A DNA stretch of 64,000 nt from Paenibacillus sp. MAEPY2 (GCF_000499205.1 NZ_AWUK01000026.1:124001-188000), one strand, 5' to 3'; shown: positions 32,936 through 42,519, counted from the stretch's first letter. The notes: generated by a model from the sequence alone, not told the origin. Numbers and translations: made by a program.

Positions 32936-33661
32936 CTATGCTAACGTCCCATGATGGGGAATCACAACGGAATAGCGGAATAAGGGCTTCCATTCATAGG
33001 TCATCGTGTCATGATTCAACTGCTGTTTCAAATCCCGCCAATCCCTGCCCGTGAAGCCTTTTGCAACAGACAGAGGTCCATCATGACGAATATACCGATT
33101 GCGTGAGATCATTCGAGTGGTAATCCAGACGGCCGCATAGGATACGGGATGCCGATGGATATCGTTAATGACAACGCCATATTTGGAGGCGCGCAGCATA
33201 TGCGAGATTATATCAACCAGTTGCTTTCCCTCGAAATGATGGACAAATTGCGAGCCAGTCACGATATCTGCTGAGGAATCCGGCAATTCCCTGACATCGA
33301 CACGCCGAACCTTGATTCGGGGTTCATTCCGGAAGAGATTTCTCGCTTCCTCACATGCCTCCTCAGTCAGATCGACCAGAGTAATCTCAAGCTTAATTCC
33401 CTTTTGGTCTGCCCACTGCAATAACTTCTGGTTTACATCACCTGAACCTGCTCCCACATCAAGAAGGGTTAGCGTAGTTGGACTGCCAATCGCTCTCCAT
33501 AACTTCTCCACCCCTGCACGGGTTGGACCGGGAGCAGCAAATATTTTGTTCAGCCGTCTCAAATGTTTGAGCGCTTCGCTCAATTCTTCTCCACCCATGG
33601 AAAAATCGTCCATCAACTCGTCTTCTCTTGCCCGTACAGTCAATGTTCTAAAGAAAGACAT
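32936..33661 (-). CDS. SAM-dependent methyltransferase
   Basis: This class I methyltransferase has 241 residues. The SAM-binding motif I is TLLDVGAGSGDVNQKLLQW at about residue 63. Motif II is KVRRVDVRELPDSSADIV, and the post-motif region is GSQFVHHFEGKQLVDIISHM. GGAG precedes the ATG. It is the first gene of a two-gene operon with the FAD oxidoreductase, which suggests sequential tailoring of a small lipid or polyketide. Its substrate is unknown. Confidence 0.9.
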   Translation of the reverse strand: MSFFRTLTVRAREDELMDDFSMGGEELSEALKHLRRLNKIFAAPGPTRAGVEKLWRAIGSPTTLTLLDVGAGSGDVNQKLLQWADQKGIKLEITLVDLTEEACEEARNLFRNEPRIKVRRVDVRELPDSSADIVTGSQFVHHFEGKQLVDIISHMLRASKYGVVINDIHRHPVSYAAVWITTRMISRNRYIRHDGPLSVAKGFTGRDWRDLKQQLNHDTMTYEWKPLFRYSVVIPHHGTLA

Positions 33662-33858
33662 GATCCCGCTCCTTTACAGCTATACATTGGGAGTGATTTT
33701 CTCTAATTAACAATTATCCCCTCTAACCAATCCTTATACTCTTAAGAACGGCGATATGTTATTTTACTAAGGTATTCCAGATCTCAGACTCCTTAATTCC
33801 ATGACCCTGTAGAACAAATCCATTGGATGCTGCATCACCGGATGCAAACATGAAAAAA

Positions 33859-33876
33859 GTCGCCAATATAGGCGAC
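33859..33876 (-). terminator. terminator of the ger operon
   Basis: On the minus strand GTCGCC-TATATT-GGCGAC is followed by six T residues, just after the GerC-type gene ends. Confidence 0.8.
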
Positions 33877-33890
33877 CTCATGGGTTAGCG

Positions 33891-34985
33891 TTATTTCTTG
33901 ATCAATTTCCCCTGATCCTCATTATCATTGGAGTTTTCTTTAAAATAGATCTCGTTTAGAATGTTCACACGGACGTTAATCTTCTGCTCCAGCATCGGAA
34001 ACCATTTGGTCTTCCATTCCTTTAACCTTTCCTCCGAAAGTTGGGGACGGAATATCATTCCTATGCCCAGCACATCCGATTTGAAGGATTGAATCTTTCT
34101 CACGGTTTTATTGAACTGCTGGCTCAGCTGCTCCTGCATTTCTTTTTCAATTATGCCATTGCCTTTTCCTTCAGGACTTTCCGTAATTTCTACATCGAGA
34201 ACAACATTGGTCTGAATTGACGGGCCTTTCTCCGACCACCGGGTCTGATGTTTGATATGCGCATCCTGAATAAGAACACTTGTGTTCTGTGCCACTTCAA
34301 TGGTTCCCCCTGTATATTTCCCTTTGAACAAATTAAACAAAAGCGTCTCTTCCTTACTCAGCGTTCCTACCATACGGTCCTCCCGCATGACGGCTGTGCC
34401 CCTAAAGGTAAACAAGGTTCGCTCGCCGTTTTTGAGCATTGGGATGGCCATATCTTCCGTATATGAGTTTTGGTTTTGATAGGCTTCCCATATTCGGACG
34501 ATCGATTGATTGGGTGTCCATCCGGCATCCTGGCTAAAAAAGTCGTAGGAAGAAATTTCAGGTGTTGGTGAGATCTGATGATACATCGTCTTCTCAAAAT
34601 CACCATCAATTACCCCTACCAAGCCCTTAATCGATATATCGTTCGCTCTCACCGCAAAATTGATGATGTTCTCAATCCCCTGCTCTGCGACCTGTTTGTC
34701 AATTAACAGCAACCTCAGATGTACCAATTCAATGCTTTTTTCAGAATCGGTTCGCATCAAATCGATGGCTTTACTAATGGATTTCGACTCTTTTTCAAGA
34801 ATTTGGGTTTTACCTGATGCATCCGGTATTTGGAGAATGATCTTGTATTTTTCGGTAGCGCCTTTACCCACACCCATGACAACAGGCAGATATTGTTTGT
34901 TAATATCCTTTGTATCCCAACATCCCGGAAGCAACAAGAGCATAGCTAGGGTTACAATTAATGTCTTTGCAATACGCATGTTCAT
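33891..34985 (-). CDS. GerC-type germinant receptor lipoprotein, Ger(x)C
   Basis: This is the lipoprotein subunit of a spore germinant receptor, on the outer face of the spore inner membrane. It has about 364 residues, the signal peptide TLIVTLAMLLLLPGC, and the typical CWDTKDINKQ after the lipid-modified Cys. The long C-terminal Ger(x)C domain ends with WFPMLEQKINVRVNI. I use the ATG at 34985, which overlaps the stop of the permease gene as ATGA, instead of the longer frame. It is third in a gerA-gerB-gerC order operon. Confidence 0.93.
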   Translation of the reverse strand: MNMRIAKTLIVTLAMLLLLPGCWDTKDINKQYLPVVMGVGKGATEKYKIILQIPDASGKTQILEKESKSISKAIDLMRTDSEKSIELVHLRLLLIDKQVAEQGIENIINFAVRANDISIKGLVGVIDGDFEKTMYHQISPTPEISSYDFFSQDAGWTPNQSIVRIWEAYQNQNSYTEDMAIPMLKNGERTLFTFRGTAVMREDRMVGTLSKEETLLFNLFKGKYTGGTIEVAQNTSVLIQDAHIKHQTRWSEKGPSIQTNVVLDVEITESPEGKGNGIIEKEMQEQLSQQFNKTVRKIQSFKSDVLGIGMIFRPQLSEERLKEWKTKWFPMLEQKINVRVNILNEIYFKENSNDNEDQGKLIKK

Positions 34986-36052
34986 GTACCCACCTTCTTT
35001 CGCCGCCATTGCGCCGCCAGGAATACAATGATCGGAAAACCGATCACGCTGTAAACGCAAAAGTAAGAATTCAGATACAGATATGTATTCAATGCGTTCA
35101 TATCCGGTATCCACAGACTAATCAGGTACAAGGAGACGCATGCCAGGGAGATAATCCATAATCTGTTGATCTTCGGCATAAACAGCTGTTTCACTAGAGA
35201 GACCAGAATCCAGAGTAAAACCGAAACCTTCAACACGCCCAGCGCACTTGAGGCCACCACGTAAAAGCTGGGGAGCCAATCAAATACAACCCACTCCAAA
35301 TCAATGGTATCTGATGCCATAAGCATCGGATACTGCAAGTGCACTACTGTTTCCTGCCCGAATACAAGCAGTGGAACATATACAGACCCCAAGGCAAACA
35401 CAAATATAATGCCGACCGCAGCAGCAGCTTTACCAAAGCTAATGCGTTTCTTGGAGGGAATCATGCCCAGGAATAAAAACCCGGCTGAAATAACCGTGCA
35501 TACATAGAAATCCGAATTGGAGAAAAACGACATTTCGCTATCCCAAATCGGAAATATGTAGCTGATTCTGAAATTCTGGATGCTAATCATCATGGAGAAA
35601 AAAATGAATGGCATCAAAAGGATACACAAACCGATGCTCGCTCGGATGATTATATGAAGTCCTTTCCAAACAGCATAGAAACAAAGCAAGATGAACAGAG
35701 CCCCTGTCGCTGCTGGCGGTGTTCTTTGTAGAAGTACAGTTTTAATCTCACCTGACTGGAAATACATAAGCAAAAATAATTCGATATATAGAAAGATGAG
35801 CAAAGGCAGAACGATTAGCCTCGTTCCCCATTTGCCCAGTGACTCATTACAGATGTCGACCACTGTTTTTCCTGGGAACTGGGACAACGCTTTTAAGTAG
35901 AGCCACAGAACCAGTAGCTCAGCCAGAAAAAGGATTGTTATGGGAATCCAGTGCCCTTTTGAAGTCGCAGAGATGATGCGTTCGGGGAAGATAGCAAAGA
36001 TCGACGCGAGATGAAGCAGAACAAACAGAGTCAAAATCTGAGCTTTATTCAT
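34982..36052 (-). CDS. GerB-type germinant receptor permease
   Basis: This polytopic membrane protein of 356 residues has about ten helices and belongs to the amino-acid-permease-like endospore germination family. It starts with the helix ILTLFVLLHLASIFAIFPERI and includes KTVVDICNESLGKWGTRLIV. It should bind the germinant in the receptor complex with the A and C subunits. It overlaps the preceding A-subunit gene by 8 bases and the following C gene by 4, so all three are coupled. Confidence 0.93.
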   Translation of the reverse strand: MNKAQILTLFVLLHLASIFAIFPERIISATSKGHWIPITILFLAELLVLWLYLKALSQFPGKTVVDICNESLGKWGTRLIVLPLLIFLYIELFLLMYFQSGEIKTVLLQRTPPAATGALFILLCFYAVWKGLHIIIRASIGLCILLMPFIFFSMMISIQNFRISYIFPIWDSEMSFFSNSDFYVCTVISAGFLFLGMIPSKKRISFGKAAAAVGIIFVFALGSVYVPLLVFGQETVVHLQYPMLMASDTIDLEWVVFDWLPSFYVVASSALGVLKVSVLLWILVSLVKQLFMPKINRLWIISLACVSLYLISLWIPDMNALNTYLYLNSYFCVYSVIGFPIIVFLAAQWRRKKVGT

Positions 36053-37391
36053 CTGAAGCTTTTCCTTTCACACTTAAACTTAAGTAAGGAACAGAGCAAG
36101 TGCTCAACGAGGCAAAGTACAATACAATCCAAATCATTGCTGCCTCAAGACCCCATATCCCAAAAAAGGAACTGATGAGCATGACAACGTATTTATACAT
36201 TCGTATACCCGTCGTATTCATATAACCCGCCAGCACAAAATTGGCAATTGCTGAGGCAACCAATATAATAATTAATAGATTACTGACGAGTTTAGCCTGG
36301 ACGATCGCTTGTCCCAACAGAATACCGCCAATCATAGTTATCGTAGGTCCAATGTTTTTGGGAAGTCGAATCGTAGCTTCAATAATCATCTCCAGCAGCA
36401 GCATGACCAGCAGCATTTCAATTAATGAAGGATACGGAACCCCTTCTCTGCTCTTGGCTACTGTTATGGCGAGTTGTATTCGCAACAGCTCCGGGTTCAC
36501 CGAATTCAGCACGATATACATACCTGGAAGCGTGATGGCCAAAAGTGCACCAACCGCCCGTACGGTTCGTAAAAACACTTGAAACAGATACGGATAGTTA
36601 ACGTCCAGCGTTGTTGACCATAGATCCGTTATAATTGCTGGAAAAGCAAAGGCAAACGAAAATTGGTCAATCAATATAATCACTTTTCCGTTCATCAAAT
36701 GCTGTACCATCTCTCCCGGCAACTCCGAGGAAATATACGTAGGTGTTACTGAGAATTTCGGATGCCCCAATATACGGATCAGATCCCTTACCGTAGTCAG
36801 TTCCTTGTCCTTATTTTGTTCCAGTCTATCCCGAATAGACGCAATGACCTTGCCTTGGGCAGCTCCCTCCAGGTATACCATGGCCATTTTCTTGGTAGAC
36901 CGAGTTCCGGTTTCGCGTCGTTCAATAACCAAATCATCGGAGATCATCTTTTTCCGCAGCAAACCGATGTTTTTATTAATATCTTCTGTAAAAGCATCGT
37001 ACGCAGATTGAAGGGGATTCTCACTCTCCGGTGCACTGACAGATCGCGAAATGTCAGTATGCTCCGGTTCCATGACAACTGCCATCCCTTCTGTGCTAAA
37101 CAGAACAAGCTTTCCATGCAAAATATGGCCGGATATCTCATCCATTGACATGGAGGCCTCTTCTTCAAACGGACTGAACATATTTTGAAATGATCCGTTC
37201 TCTTCGCTACTCGCCGCCTGGTTAATTGCTGACAATGTGGTTGGAAAATCGACAAGGCTCTCCATGTAATACGCTCTGAATTCCTGATCGGCGATAACCA
37301 CGTTCTTGCTTAAGAAATCCGAGCTCTTTTTGAAATGTTCAGAGATCTGCTTTTCTATATCGTGAAGATCTTGTTCATGTAATCGCTGCAA
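36045..37391 (-). CDS. GerA-type germinant receptor subunit A
   Basis: This subunit has 448 residues. The soluble N-terminal domain spans about 1-235 and includes RRETGTRSTKKMAMVYLEG and LIRILGHPKFSVTPTY. It is followed by membrane helices (FLRTVRAVGALLAITLPGMY, LLVMLLLEMIIEATIRLP). It forms the oligomeric ion channel core of the receptor. Translation starts at a TTG with GAGGTGG upstream. It is the first gene of the operon, behind a sigma-G-like promoter. The germinant cannot be predicted. Confidence 0.93.
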   Translation of the reverse strand: MQRLHEQDLHDIEKQISEHFKKSSDFLSKNVVIADQEFRAYYMESLVDFPTTLSAINQAASSEENGSFQNMFSPFEEEASMSMDEISGHILHGKLVLFSTEGMAVVMEPEHTDISRSVSAPESENPLQSAYDAFTEDINKNIGLLRKKMISDDLVIERRETGTRSTKKMAMVYLEGAAQGKVIASIRDRLEQNKDKELTTVRDLIRILGHPKFSVTPTYISSELPGEMVQHLMNGKVIILIDQFSFAFAFPAIITDLWSTTLDVNYPYLFQVFLRTVRAVGALLAITLPGMYIVLNSVNPELLRIQLAITVAKSREGVPYPSLIEMLLVMLLLEMIIEATIRLPKNIGPTITMIGGILLGQAIVQAKLVSNLLIIILVASAIANFVLAGYMNTTGIRMYKYVVMLISSFFGIWGLEAAMIWIVLYFASLSTCSVPYLSLSVKGKASDE

Positions 37392-37412
37392 ATTTTACCA
37401 CCTCTTTGGAAG

Positions 37413-37442
37413 TAGTATGTCGTTCAGAAAAAAGTTTATTCA
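37413..37442 (-). promoter_or_regulatory. Sigma-G-like promoter of the ger operon
   Basis: On the minus strand TGAATA (37437-37442) and CATACTA (37413-37419) are separated by 17 bases, close to the forespore sigma-G consensus. The -10 lies about 20 bases upstream of the TTG start, leaving a very short leader. Germinant receptor operons are normally sigma-G dependent. Confidence 0.65.
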
Positions 37443-37542
37443 GAAAGGCACCTTGATTTATGCAGTAATCAGAAAGGCTTTTGTACTGGAAGCCAAAATT
37501 TAATATAATGTTATAATGCACCAACGGGTGGGAGGATAAGCC

Positions 37543-38016
37543 ATGAACAAAGAAGAACAGGTCTTAGTGGGTTTCAGAGACTTATATAACAAGATCGTTC
37601 GGCTTAATAAGGATAAGATGGAAGACAGTCTTAAGGGTTATAAGCCTTCTGAAGTACATTGCATCGAATACATTGAAAAAAATGTAGATTCCAATGTGAC
37701 CAAACTTGCGGAGTCCTTTTATATGACTCGCGGTGCCATAAGTAAATTAACGAAAAAGCTCATACAAAAAGGCCTTATCGAAAGCTACCAGAAGTCGGAT
37801 AACAAGAAAGAAATCTACTTTAGGCTGACGGAGCAAGGAAAAGCCATTTATCAAATTCATGAGGATCTGCATAACGAGTTTCAAGAGCGAGATAAAGCCG
37901 TATTTGAGCAGGTAACCGAGGAACAATTCGACAGCATGCTTCACTTTGTGGACAAGTATAATCGGCATTTGGATGCAGAGATCAAGAAACTGGGTGCAGA
38001 TATCAAGTCGGAATAA
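37543..38016 (+). CDS. MarR-family regulator
   Basis: This winged-helix repressor has 157 residues. Recognition region: TKLAESFYMTRGAISKLTKKL. Wing: SYQKSDNKKEIYFRLTEQGK. GGGAGG precedes the ATG. It is transcribed in the same direction as the MFS gene but is separated from it by a strong terminator and a new promoter, so it probably regulates that promoter in trans. A small palindrome at the MFS start site is the likely target. Confidence 0.92.
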   Translation: MNKEEQVLVGFRDLYNKIVRLNKDKMEDSLKGYKPSEVHCIEYIEKNVDSNVTKLAESFYMTRGAISKLTKKLIQKGLIESYQKSDNKKEIYFRLTEQGKAIYQIHEDLHNEFQERDKAVFEQVTEEQFDSMLHFVDKYNRHLDAEIKKLGADIKSE

Positions 38017-38042
38017 ATCCGAATCATGAAAGTAAACTAAAT

Positions 38043-38078
38043 GCAGCCGTGCTCTATAAAGAGCAGGCTGCCTTTTTT
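38043..38078 (+). terminator. MarR gene terminator
   Basis: GCAGCC-GTGCTC and GAGCAGGCTGC pair closely, followed by TTTTTT, 27 bases after the MarR stop codon. Confidence 0.85.
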
Positions 38079-38093
38079 ATCGATATTATTTTG

Positions 38094-38141
38094 TTGACAA
38101 GGAAACAAAGTGGTTGTACGCTATTAATGTTTCCAAGGAAA
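38094..38141 (+). promoter_or_regulatory. MFS promoter with MarR-type operator
   Basis: TTGACA (38094-38099) is followed 17 bases later by TACGCT (38117-38122), a plausible vegetative promoter. TTTCCAAGGAAA (38130-38141), a 5-2-5 palindrome, covers the expected start point, and a half-site copy ACAAGGAAAC overlaps the -35. Both suit binding by the MarR protein encoded just upstream. Confidence 0.6.
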
Positions 38142-38171
38142 TAAAATCGCTACTCTGGAGAGGAGAAATTA

Positions 38172-39425
38172 ATGTTTAAATTTCGATCACGATCACACCA
38201 TAAACAGAACATCGAACAGAAAACAGAACCAACCATAGATAAACATGCTTTATTATTCGGTCTTATCTCTGTGTTTCTTTGCGGAATAGGCTTCAGTATC
38301 ATAGCACCTGTCGTCCCGTTCTTAGTGCAGCCTTATATAAGCAGTCCGGGAGAACAAGCTATTGTTGTTACGCTGTTGACCTCTGTGTATGCCTTCTGCG
38401 TGTTTTTTGCATCCCCCGTACTTGGCGCTCTGAGCGACAAATATGGCCGTCGCCCATTGCTCCTGATATGCCTTTTGGGTTCTGCAATCGGGTACTTGAT
38501 TTTTGGCATAGGAGGTGCTCTATGGGTACTATTTGCGGGGCGCATCATTGAGGGAATAACAGGCGGGAGCATAGGCACGATCTTCGCATATTTTGCAGAC
38601 ATCATTCCTCCAGAACAGAGAACCAAATACTTTGGATGGGTGAGCGCAGTTGTAGGTGTAGGTACCGTCATTGGTCCGACTGTAGGCGGATTACTGGCCA
38701 AGATTGATTATGCTGCACCCATGTATTTTGGAGCAGTTATCACTTTAGTGAATGTTATATATGGATTCTTTTTTATGCCTGAGAGCCTTGACAAGAAAAA
38801 TAGACTGAAAGAAATTACTTTTGCAAGACTTAATCCATTCATACAGCTTGCAAACCTGCTTTCCATGAAAAATTTAAACAGGTTGCTTATCTCAGCATTC
38901 TTACTGTGGATACCCAACGGATCATTACAGGCCGTTTTTTCACAATTAACAATAGATACTTTCAGCTGGAAGCCAGCACTCATTGGACTTATGTTCTCGA
39001 TTATGGGTGTTCAGGACATCATCTCACAAAGTCTTATCATGCCAAAGCTTTTGAAAAAACTTGGTGATAAACAGATAGCCATTCTTGGAATGATCGCGGA
39101 GATTATAGGCTACGGTCTTATTGCGCTGTCTACTTTGTTCTCCTTCTATCCTCTTTTTATCGCTGGCATGTTTATATTTGGTTTTGGCGATTCGATCTTC
39201 GGGCCTTCATTCAACGGGATGCTCTCGAAATCTGTTGATTCCAGTGAACAAGGAAGGGTTCAGGGAGGTAGCCAATCCATACAGGCTTTAGCGAGAATGA
39301 TTGGTCCTATCATTGGAGGTCAAATCTATGTATCCCTTGGTCATGCCGCACCTGCTGTCATGGGTGTAATCCTTATAGCAGCAGCAATACCCGTGTTGTA
39401 TAAAAGAACGCTGGTGAATATTTAA
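38172..39425 (+). CDS. MFS multidrug/tetracycline-type efflux transporter
   Basis: This membrane protein of 417 residues has 12 predicted helices, starting with HALLFGLISVFLCGIGFSII. The MFS motif A, GALSDKYGRRPLLLIC, lies in loop 2-3. Motif C, GPTVGGLLAKIDYAAPMYFG, is typical of drug:H+ antiporters, and the 12-helix layout is like TetA class transporters. GGAGAGGAG precedes the ATG. The MarR gene upstream and operator-like palindrome suggest substrate-induced expression. The drug is unknown. Confidence 0.92.
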   Translation: MFKFRSRSHHKQNIEQKTEPTIDKHALLFGLISVFLCGIGFSIIAPVVPFLVQPYISSPGEQAIVVTLLTSVYAFCVFFASPVLGALSDKYGRRPLLLICLLGSAIGYLIFGIGGALWVLFAGRIIEGITGGSIGTIFAYFADIIPPEQRTKYFGWVSAVVGVGTVIGPTVGGLLAKIDYAAPMYFGAVITLVNVIYGFFFMPESLDKKNRLKEITFARLNPFIQLANLLSMKNLNRLLISAFLLWIPNGSLQAVFSQLTIDTFSWKPALIGLMFSIMGVQDIISQSLIMPKLLKKLGDKQIAILGMIAEIIGYGLIALSTLFSFYPLFIAGMFIFGFGDSIFGPSFNGMLSKSVDSSEQGRVQGGSQSIQALARMIGPIIGGQIYVSLGHAAPAVMGVILIAAAIPVLYKRTLVNI

Positions 39426-39495
39426 AATGCTTATTTTCATTAGACAAGTAACTTATTGATCTGGTGATCGAGAAACCATCTCGAATAAATAACAG

Positions 39496-39527
39496 GGTTT
39501 CAGAACTTAAGTACACATTCTGAAACC
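39496..39527. terminator. bidirectional terminator, MFS and GH51 genes
   Basis: A perfect 10-base-pair stem, GGTTTCAGAA/TTCTGAAACC with a 12-base loop, sits between the two convergent genes. Confidence 0.65.
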
Positions 39528-39561
39528 ATGTTATCTACATTACGGGACGTCAACTCATCAG

Positions 39562-41580
39562 TTAATCTACCTTTCCAAACTCCAGTACATAGATGGATGA
39601 AGGACGTAATAAGTAACCACGCTGCCAATCCTCGGTCAAAACACTACGCTCTGTGCACTTGATATGATCTGGTTGGAACACGGAGTTGATATGATTGTGC
39701 GATTCGCTGGTAATCTCATATAAGGTCGCCTCTTCGCTTCCATCGAAAGCTTGCAAATCCAGCTCAACCCGTACCTCCTCCAAGCTTCGGTTCACAATAA
39801 ACAGGGTGACCAGGCTGCGATCAACATTCGTCCCGGCTACAATGTCCAGATCGGGAAGAGCGTCCAGATCTATAGGCGTTTTTTTGTTTGAAGCTACAGA
39901 GAATGTTCCACATTCGGTCTTCACGGGTAGAAGATGATGAATATCCCGATTCGCGTAAAGCTTTAACACTTCATAGGTCGGAGTTCCATAAATCGTGAGC
40001 TGGCGTCCACTCCATCCAGCCTGCTTGCCCCGATATTGATCAGCATAGAAATCCCCGACGCGAATGCATCCCCCTAGCCAACCATTAACCAGATCGGAGA
40101 AACTTCCGATGTGCACGCTATCACTGCAACGAATCATTTCATTCAGATTAGCCGCATTCGCCACGGCAGCGCCAAGGGTGTGTTCGTCTGGCAGTCCTTT
40201 TCGCACAGTGTTAGGATAATACATCGTGTTATACTCGGTGATCGCCAGCTTCACATGTTGATGTTTGACATCGGAATGGATGACCTCCGTTGTCTGGCGG
40301 ATATAGTGCCGGGTCCACTCGGGATAACTCGCCATTGCTTTGTACCGCTCCTCAGCCGGCGTATCCTGATTCATGCCAAAGGGACCGTAGCCATGATACA
40401 GATGTAACGTTAGATAATCGATATGCTCTCCTGCCAGAGCAAGCACGGTTTTATTCCAATCCTGCTCATAATGTCCACAGGCCAGTAACACAATGGAATC
40501 ATCCACTTCCTTCATCGCCTTTGCAAACTGAACGGTCCGCTCCGCAAATTGTTCCGCAGAGCATGCACCCACTTGCCATTGCCCCCAAACCTCGTTGCCA
40601 ATCTCCCAGTACTTGACGTGATAAGGCTCCGGCGATCCATTCTTCGCCCGAAGAGCCCCCATCGGCGTACCCACACTACCATTACAATATTCGATCCATT
40701 GGGCGGCTTCTTCAGGTGTACCCGAGCCATCGTTCACGCAAATCAGAGGTTCTACCTGCAGCTCGTGGCAAAAGCGGATAAATTCATCCGTTCCGAAATA
40801 TTTGCTCGTCCATCCTCCCCATGCCTCATTGTACATGACGGGTCTCTCCAGAACCGGGCCGATGCCATGCTCCCAGTGATAAGCACTAATGTAGTTACCT
40901 GCGAGTCTCATCATGCCTGCGTTTAGTGCTCTCGTCATCTCTACCACTTCACGTTTCACTAGGGCAATATGATCGACAGGCAATAGAGACACATGATCCA
41001 GCCAGAGCATTCCAGTAGAGACGTGATCAATCCATCTTGGATGCTCGGCCGGAATATACACCCGAATTTCTGCATCGGGGCAAGCGCGCACGATCGTCAT
41101 CCGTCCTTCATAATCCCGCCAGTTATGGCTGTCCAATTCGACTTTTAACTGACCAAGCACTTCTTCCGTTCGTCTATCAACCGCTTCGACCATCAAATAT
41201 TGTAGTTCGATGGAAGCCCGCGCAACAATATGGACGGTGTAATCCATCGGCCCTTTCAATGCGGACCTCTGTACAATCCCCGCGTACGCTTCATCATCAC
41301 TTAAGATTCGAATACGCTGAGCGCGACCCGAATGTCTGAGAGCCGGGGGTTCCATCGCATATTGAGTATTTCTCCCGTTGGTGTAAGCCTGCCAGCTCCC
41401 CGATACAGAAGTTCTTGATTCAGCTTCGCTTTCAAAGTCCATATCCTTCAATGGAAATGCAAGCATCGCCTCCATATGGTCCCGAATGTCTTCCACAAAA
41501 TGTCCAAACAAATAAGGGTTGACCGTGTGCTCGCTTAAGCTATTACAATGGATACTAATCCTTGCGTTTGATTTTAACAT
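39562..41580 (-). CDS. GH51-type alpha-L-arabinofuranosidase
   Basis: This cytoplasmic glycosidase has 672 residues and no signal peptide. The acid/base Glu is in YWEIGNEVWGQW and the nucleophile Glu in LAITEYNTMYYP. The C-terminal beta-sandwich domain spans about 520-670. The N-terminus, HTVNPYLFGHFVEDIRDHM, is typical of clan GH-A arabinofuranosidases. It would release arabinose or a related sugar from short oligosaccharides taken up by the transporter encoded just upstream in the same operon. It is longer than the classic 500-residue enzymes because of an inserted domain near residues 70-200, possibly carbohydrate-binding. Confidence 0.9.
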   Translation of the reverse strand: MLKSNARISIHCNSLSEHTVNPYLFGHFVEDIRDHMEAMLAFPLKDMDFESEAESRTSVSGSWQAYTNGRNTQYAMEPPALRHSGRAQRIRILSDDEAYAGIVQRSALKGPMDYTVHIVARASIELQYLMVEAVDRRTEEVLGQLKVELDSHNWRDYEGRMTIVRACPDAEIRVYIPAEHPRWIDHVSTGMLWLDHVSLLPVDHIALVKREVVEMTRALNAGMMRLAGNYISAYHWEHGIGPVLERPVMYNEAWGGWTSKYFGTDEFIRFCHELQVEPLICVNDGSGTPEEAAQWIEYCNGSVGTPMGALRAKNGSPEPYHVKYWEIGNEVWGQWQVGACSAEQFAERTVQFAKAMKEVDDSIVLLACGHYEQDWNKTVLALAGEHIDYLTLHLYHGYGPFGMNQDTPAEERYKAMASYPEWTRHYIRQTTEVIHSDVKHQHVKLAITEYNTMYYPNTVRKGLPDEHTLGAAVANAANLNEMIRCSDSVHIGSFSDLVNGWLGGCIRVGDFYADQYRGKQAGWSGRQLTIYGTPTYEVLKLYANRDIHHLLPVKTECGTFSVASNKKTPIDLDALPDLDIVAGTNVDRSLVTLFIVNRSLEEVRVELDLQAFDGSEEATLYEITSESHNHINSVFQPDHIKCTERSVLTEDWQRGYLLRPSSIYVLEFGKVD

Positions 41581-41610
41581 AGCTCCTCCATCATTGTGAT
41601 TGATATGGAT

Positions 41611-42504
41611 TTAACCTTTAATCGATCCAATCATGACCCCTTTAACAAAATGCCGCTGCACAAAAGGATACATCAACAGTACAGGCAAACTGGAAACGAT
41701 AATCACCGCATACTTGATGCTCTCCGCGAGCAGGATTTTGTCCTCCAGTCCAATGTTACCGTCTACGGCATCGGATTGGCTGATCAGCAGAATTTCGCGT
41801 AGTACCAGTTGAAGCGGATGCAGATTTTCGTTGCGAATATAGATGAGCGCGTTAAAAAATGAATTCCAGTGTCCTACAGCGTAGAACAGCACCATCACGG
41901 CAAGAATCGGCTTGGACAGGGGCAGAATAATGCTTAGAAGCAGCCGCCAATTGGAGCACCCGTCCATGTGGGCAGCTTCCTGCAGTTCCCAGGGGATACT
42001 CGACTGGAAATACGTTCTCATCACGATCAGATTGTATGTGGCGATCGCGCCGGGTACAATCAGAGCCCACATCGTATCCACCATGCCCAAATTTTTGATC
42101 AATAGATACGTTGGAATTAATCCACCACTGAAAAACATTGTTAGCGTGATAAAAACCATGATTATATTACGCCCGGGAAGATCAGGTCTCGAAAGGGGAT
42201 ATGCGGCCAACACGGTCATGATAATGTTAATCACGGTGCCCACAACCGTATAAATTATCGTATTGCGATACCCCATCCAAATCTTCTCGTTATGCAAAAT
42301 GTTCGTGTAGGCGTCCAAAGTCAGTCCTTTGGGCAGCAACCACACTTCTCCATTTAATACTTTCGTGGGATCACTGAACGAAGCGCTGACGATAAAAATC
42401 AACGGATACAGCACAGCGATGATAATAATTGAAGCTATGATGTATATGATTACATCGAAAATTCGTTCATTGGAACTGGCTTGTAGTGTCGCCTGCTTGG
42501 ACAT
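41611..42504 (-). CDS. LplC-type sugar ABC transporter permease
   Basis: This inner-membrane permease of 297 residues has a first helix at about 18-42 (DVIIYIIASIIIIAVLYPLI). The EAA loop is PWELQEAAHMDGCSNWRL, and the LplC-type C-terminus is YPFVQRHFVKGVMIGSIKG. GGAGG precedes the ATG. It pairs with the LplB-type permease and the large binding lipoprotein to import an oligosaccharide cleaved by the GH51 enzyme downstream. Confidence 0.93.
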   Translation of the reverse strand: MSKQATLQASSNERIFDVIIYIIASIIIIAVLYPLIFIVSASFSDPTKVLNGEVWLLPKGLTLDAYTNILHNEKIWMGYRNTIIYTVVGTVINIIMTVLAAYPLSRPDLPGRNIIMVFITLTMFFSGGLIPTYLLIKNLGMVDTMWALIVPGAIATYNLIVMRTYFQSSIPWELQEAAHMDGCSNWRLLLSIILPLSKPILAVMVLFYAVGHWNSFFNALIYIRNENLHPLQLVLREILLISQSDAVDGNIGLEDKILLAESIKYAVIIVSSLPVLLMYPFVQRHFVKGVMIGSIKG

Positions 42505-42519
42505 GGGCCTTGCCCTCCT

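Noticed and set aside
33759..33851. A 30-codon minus-strand frame (MFASGDAASNGF...) right after the ger operon terminator
   Set aside because: It has no ribosome site and no recognised motif; it may be a gene fragment, but chance is as likely.
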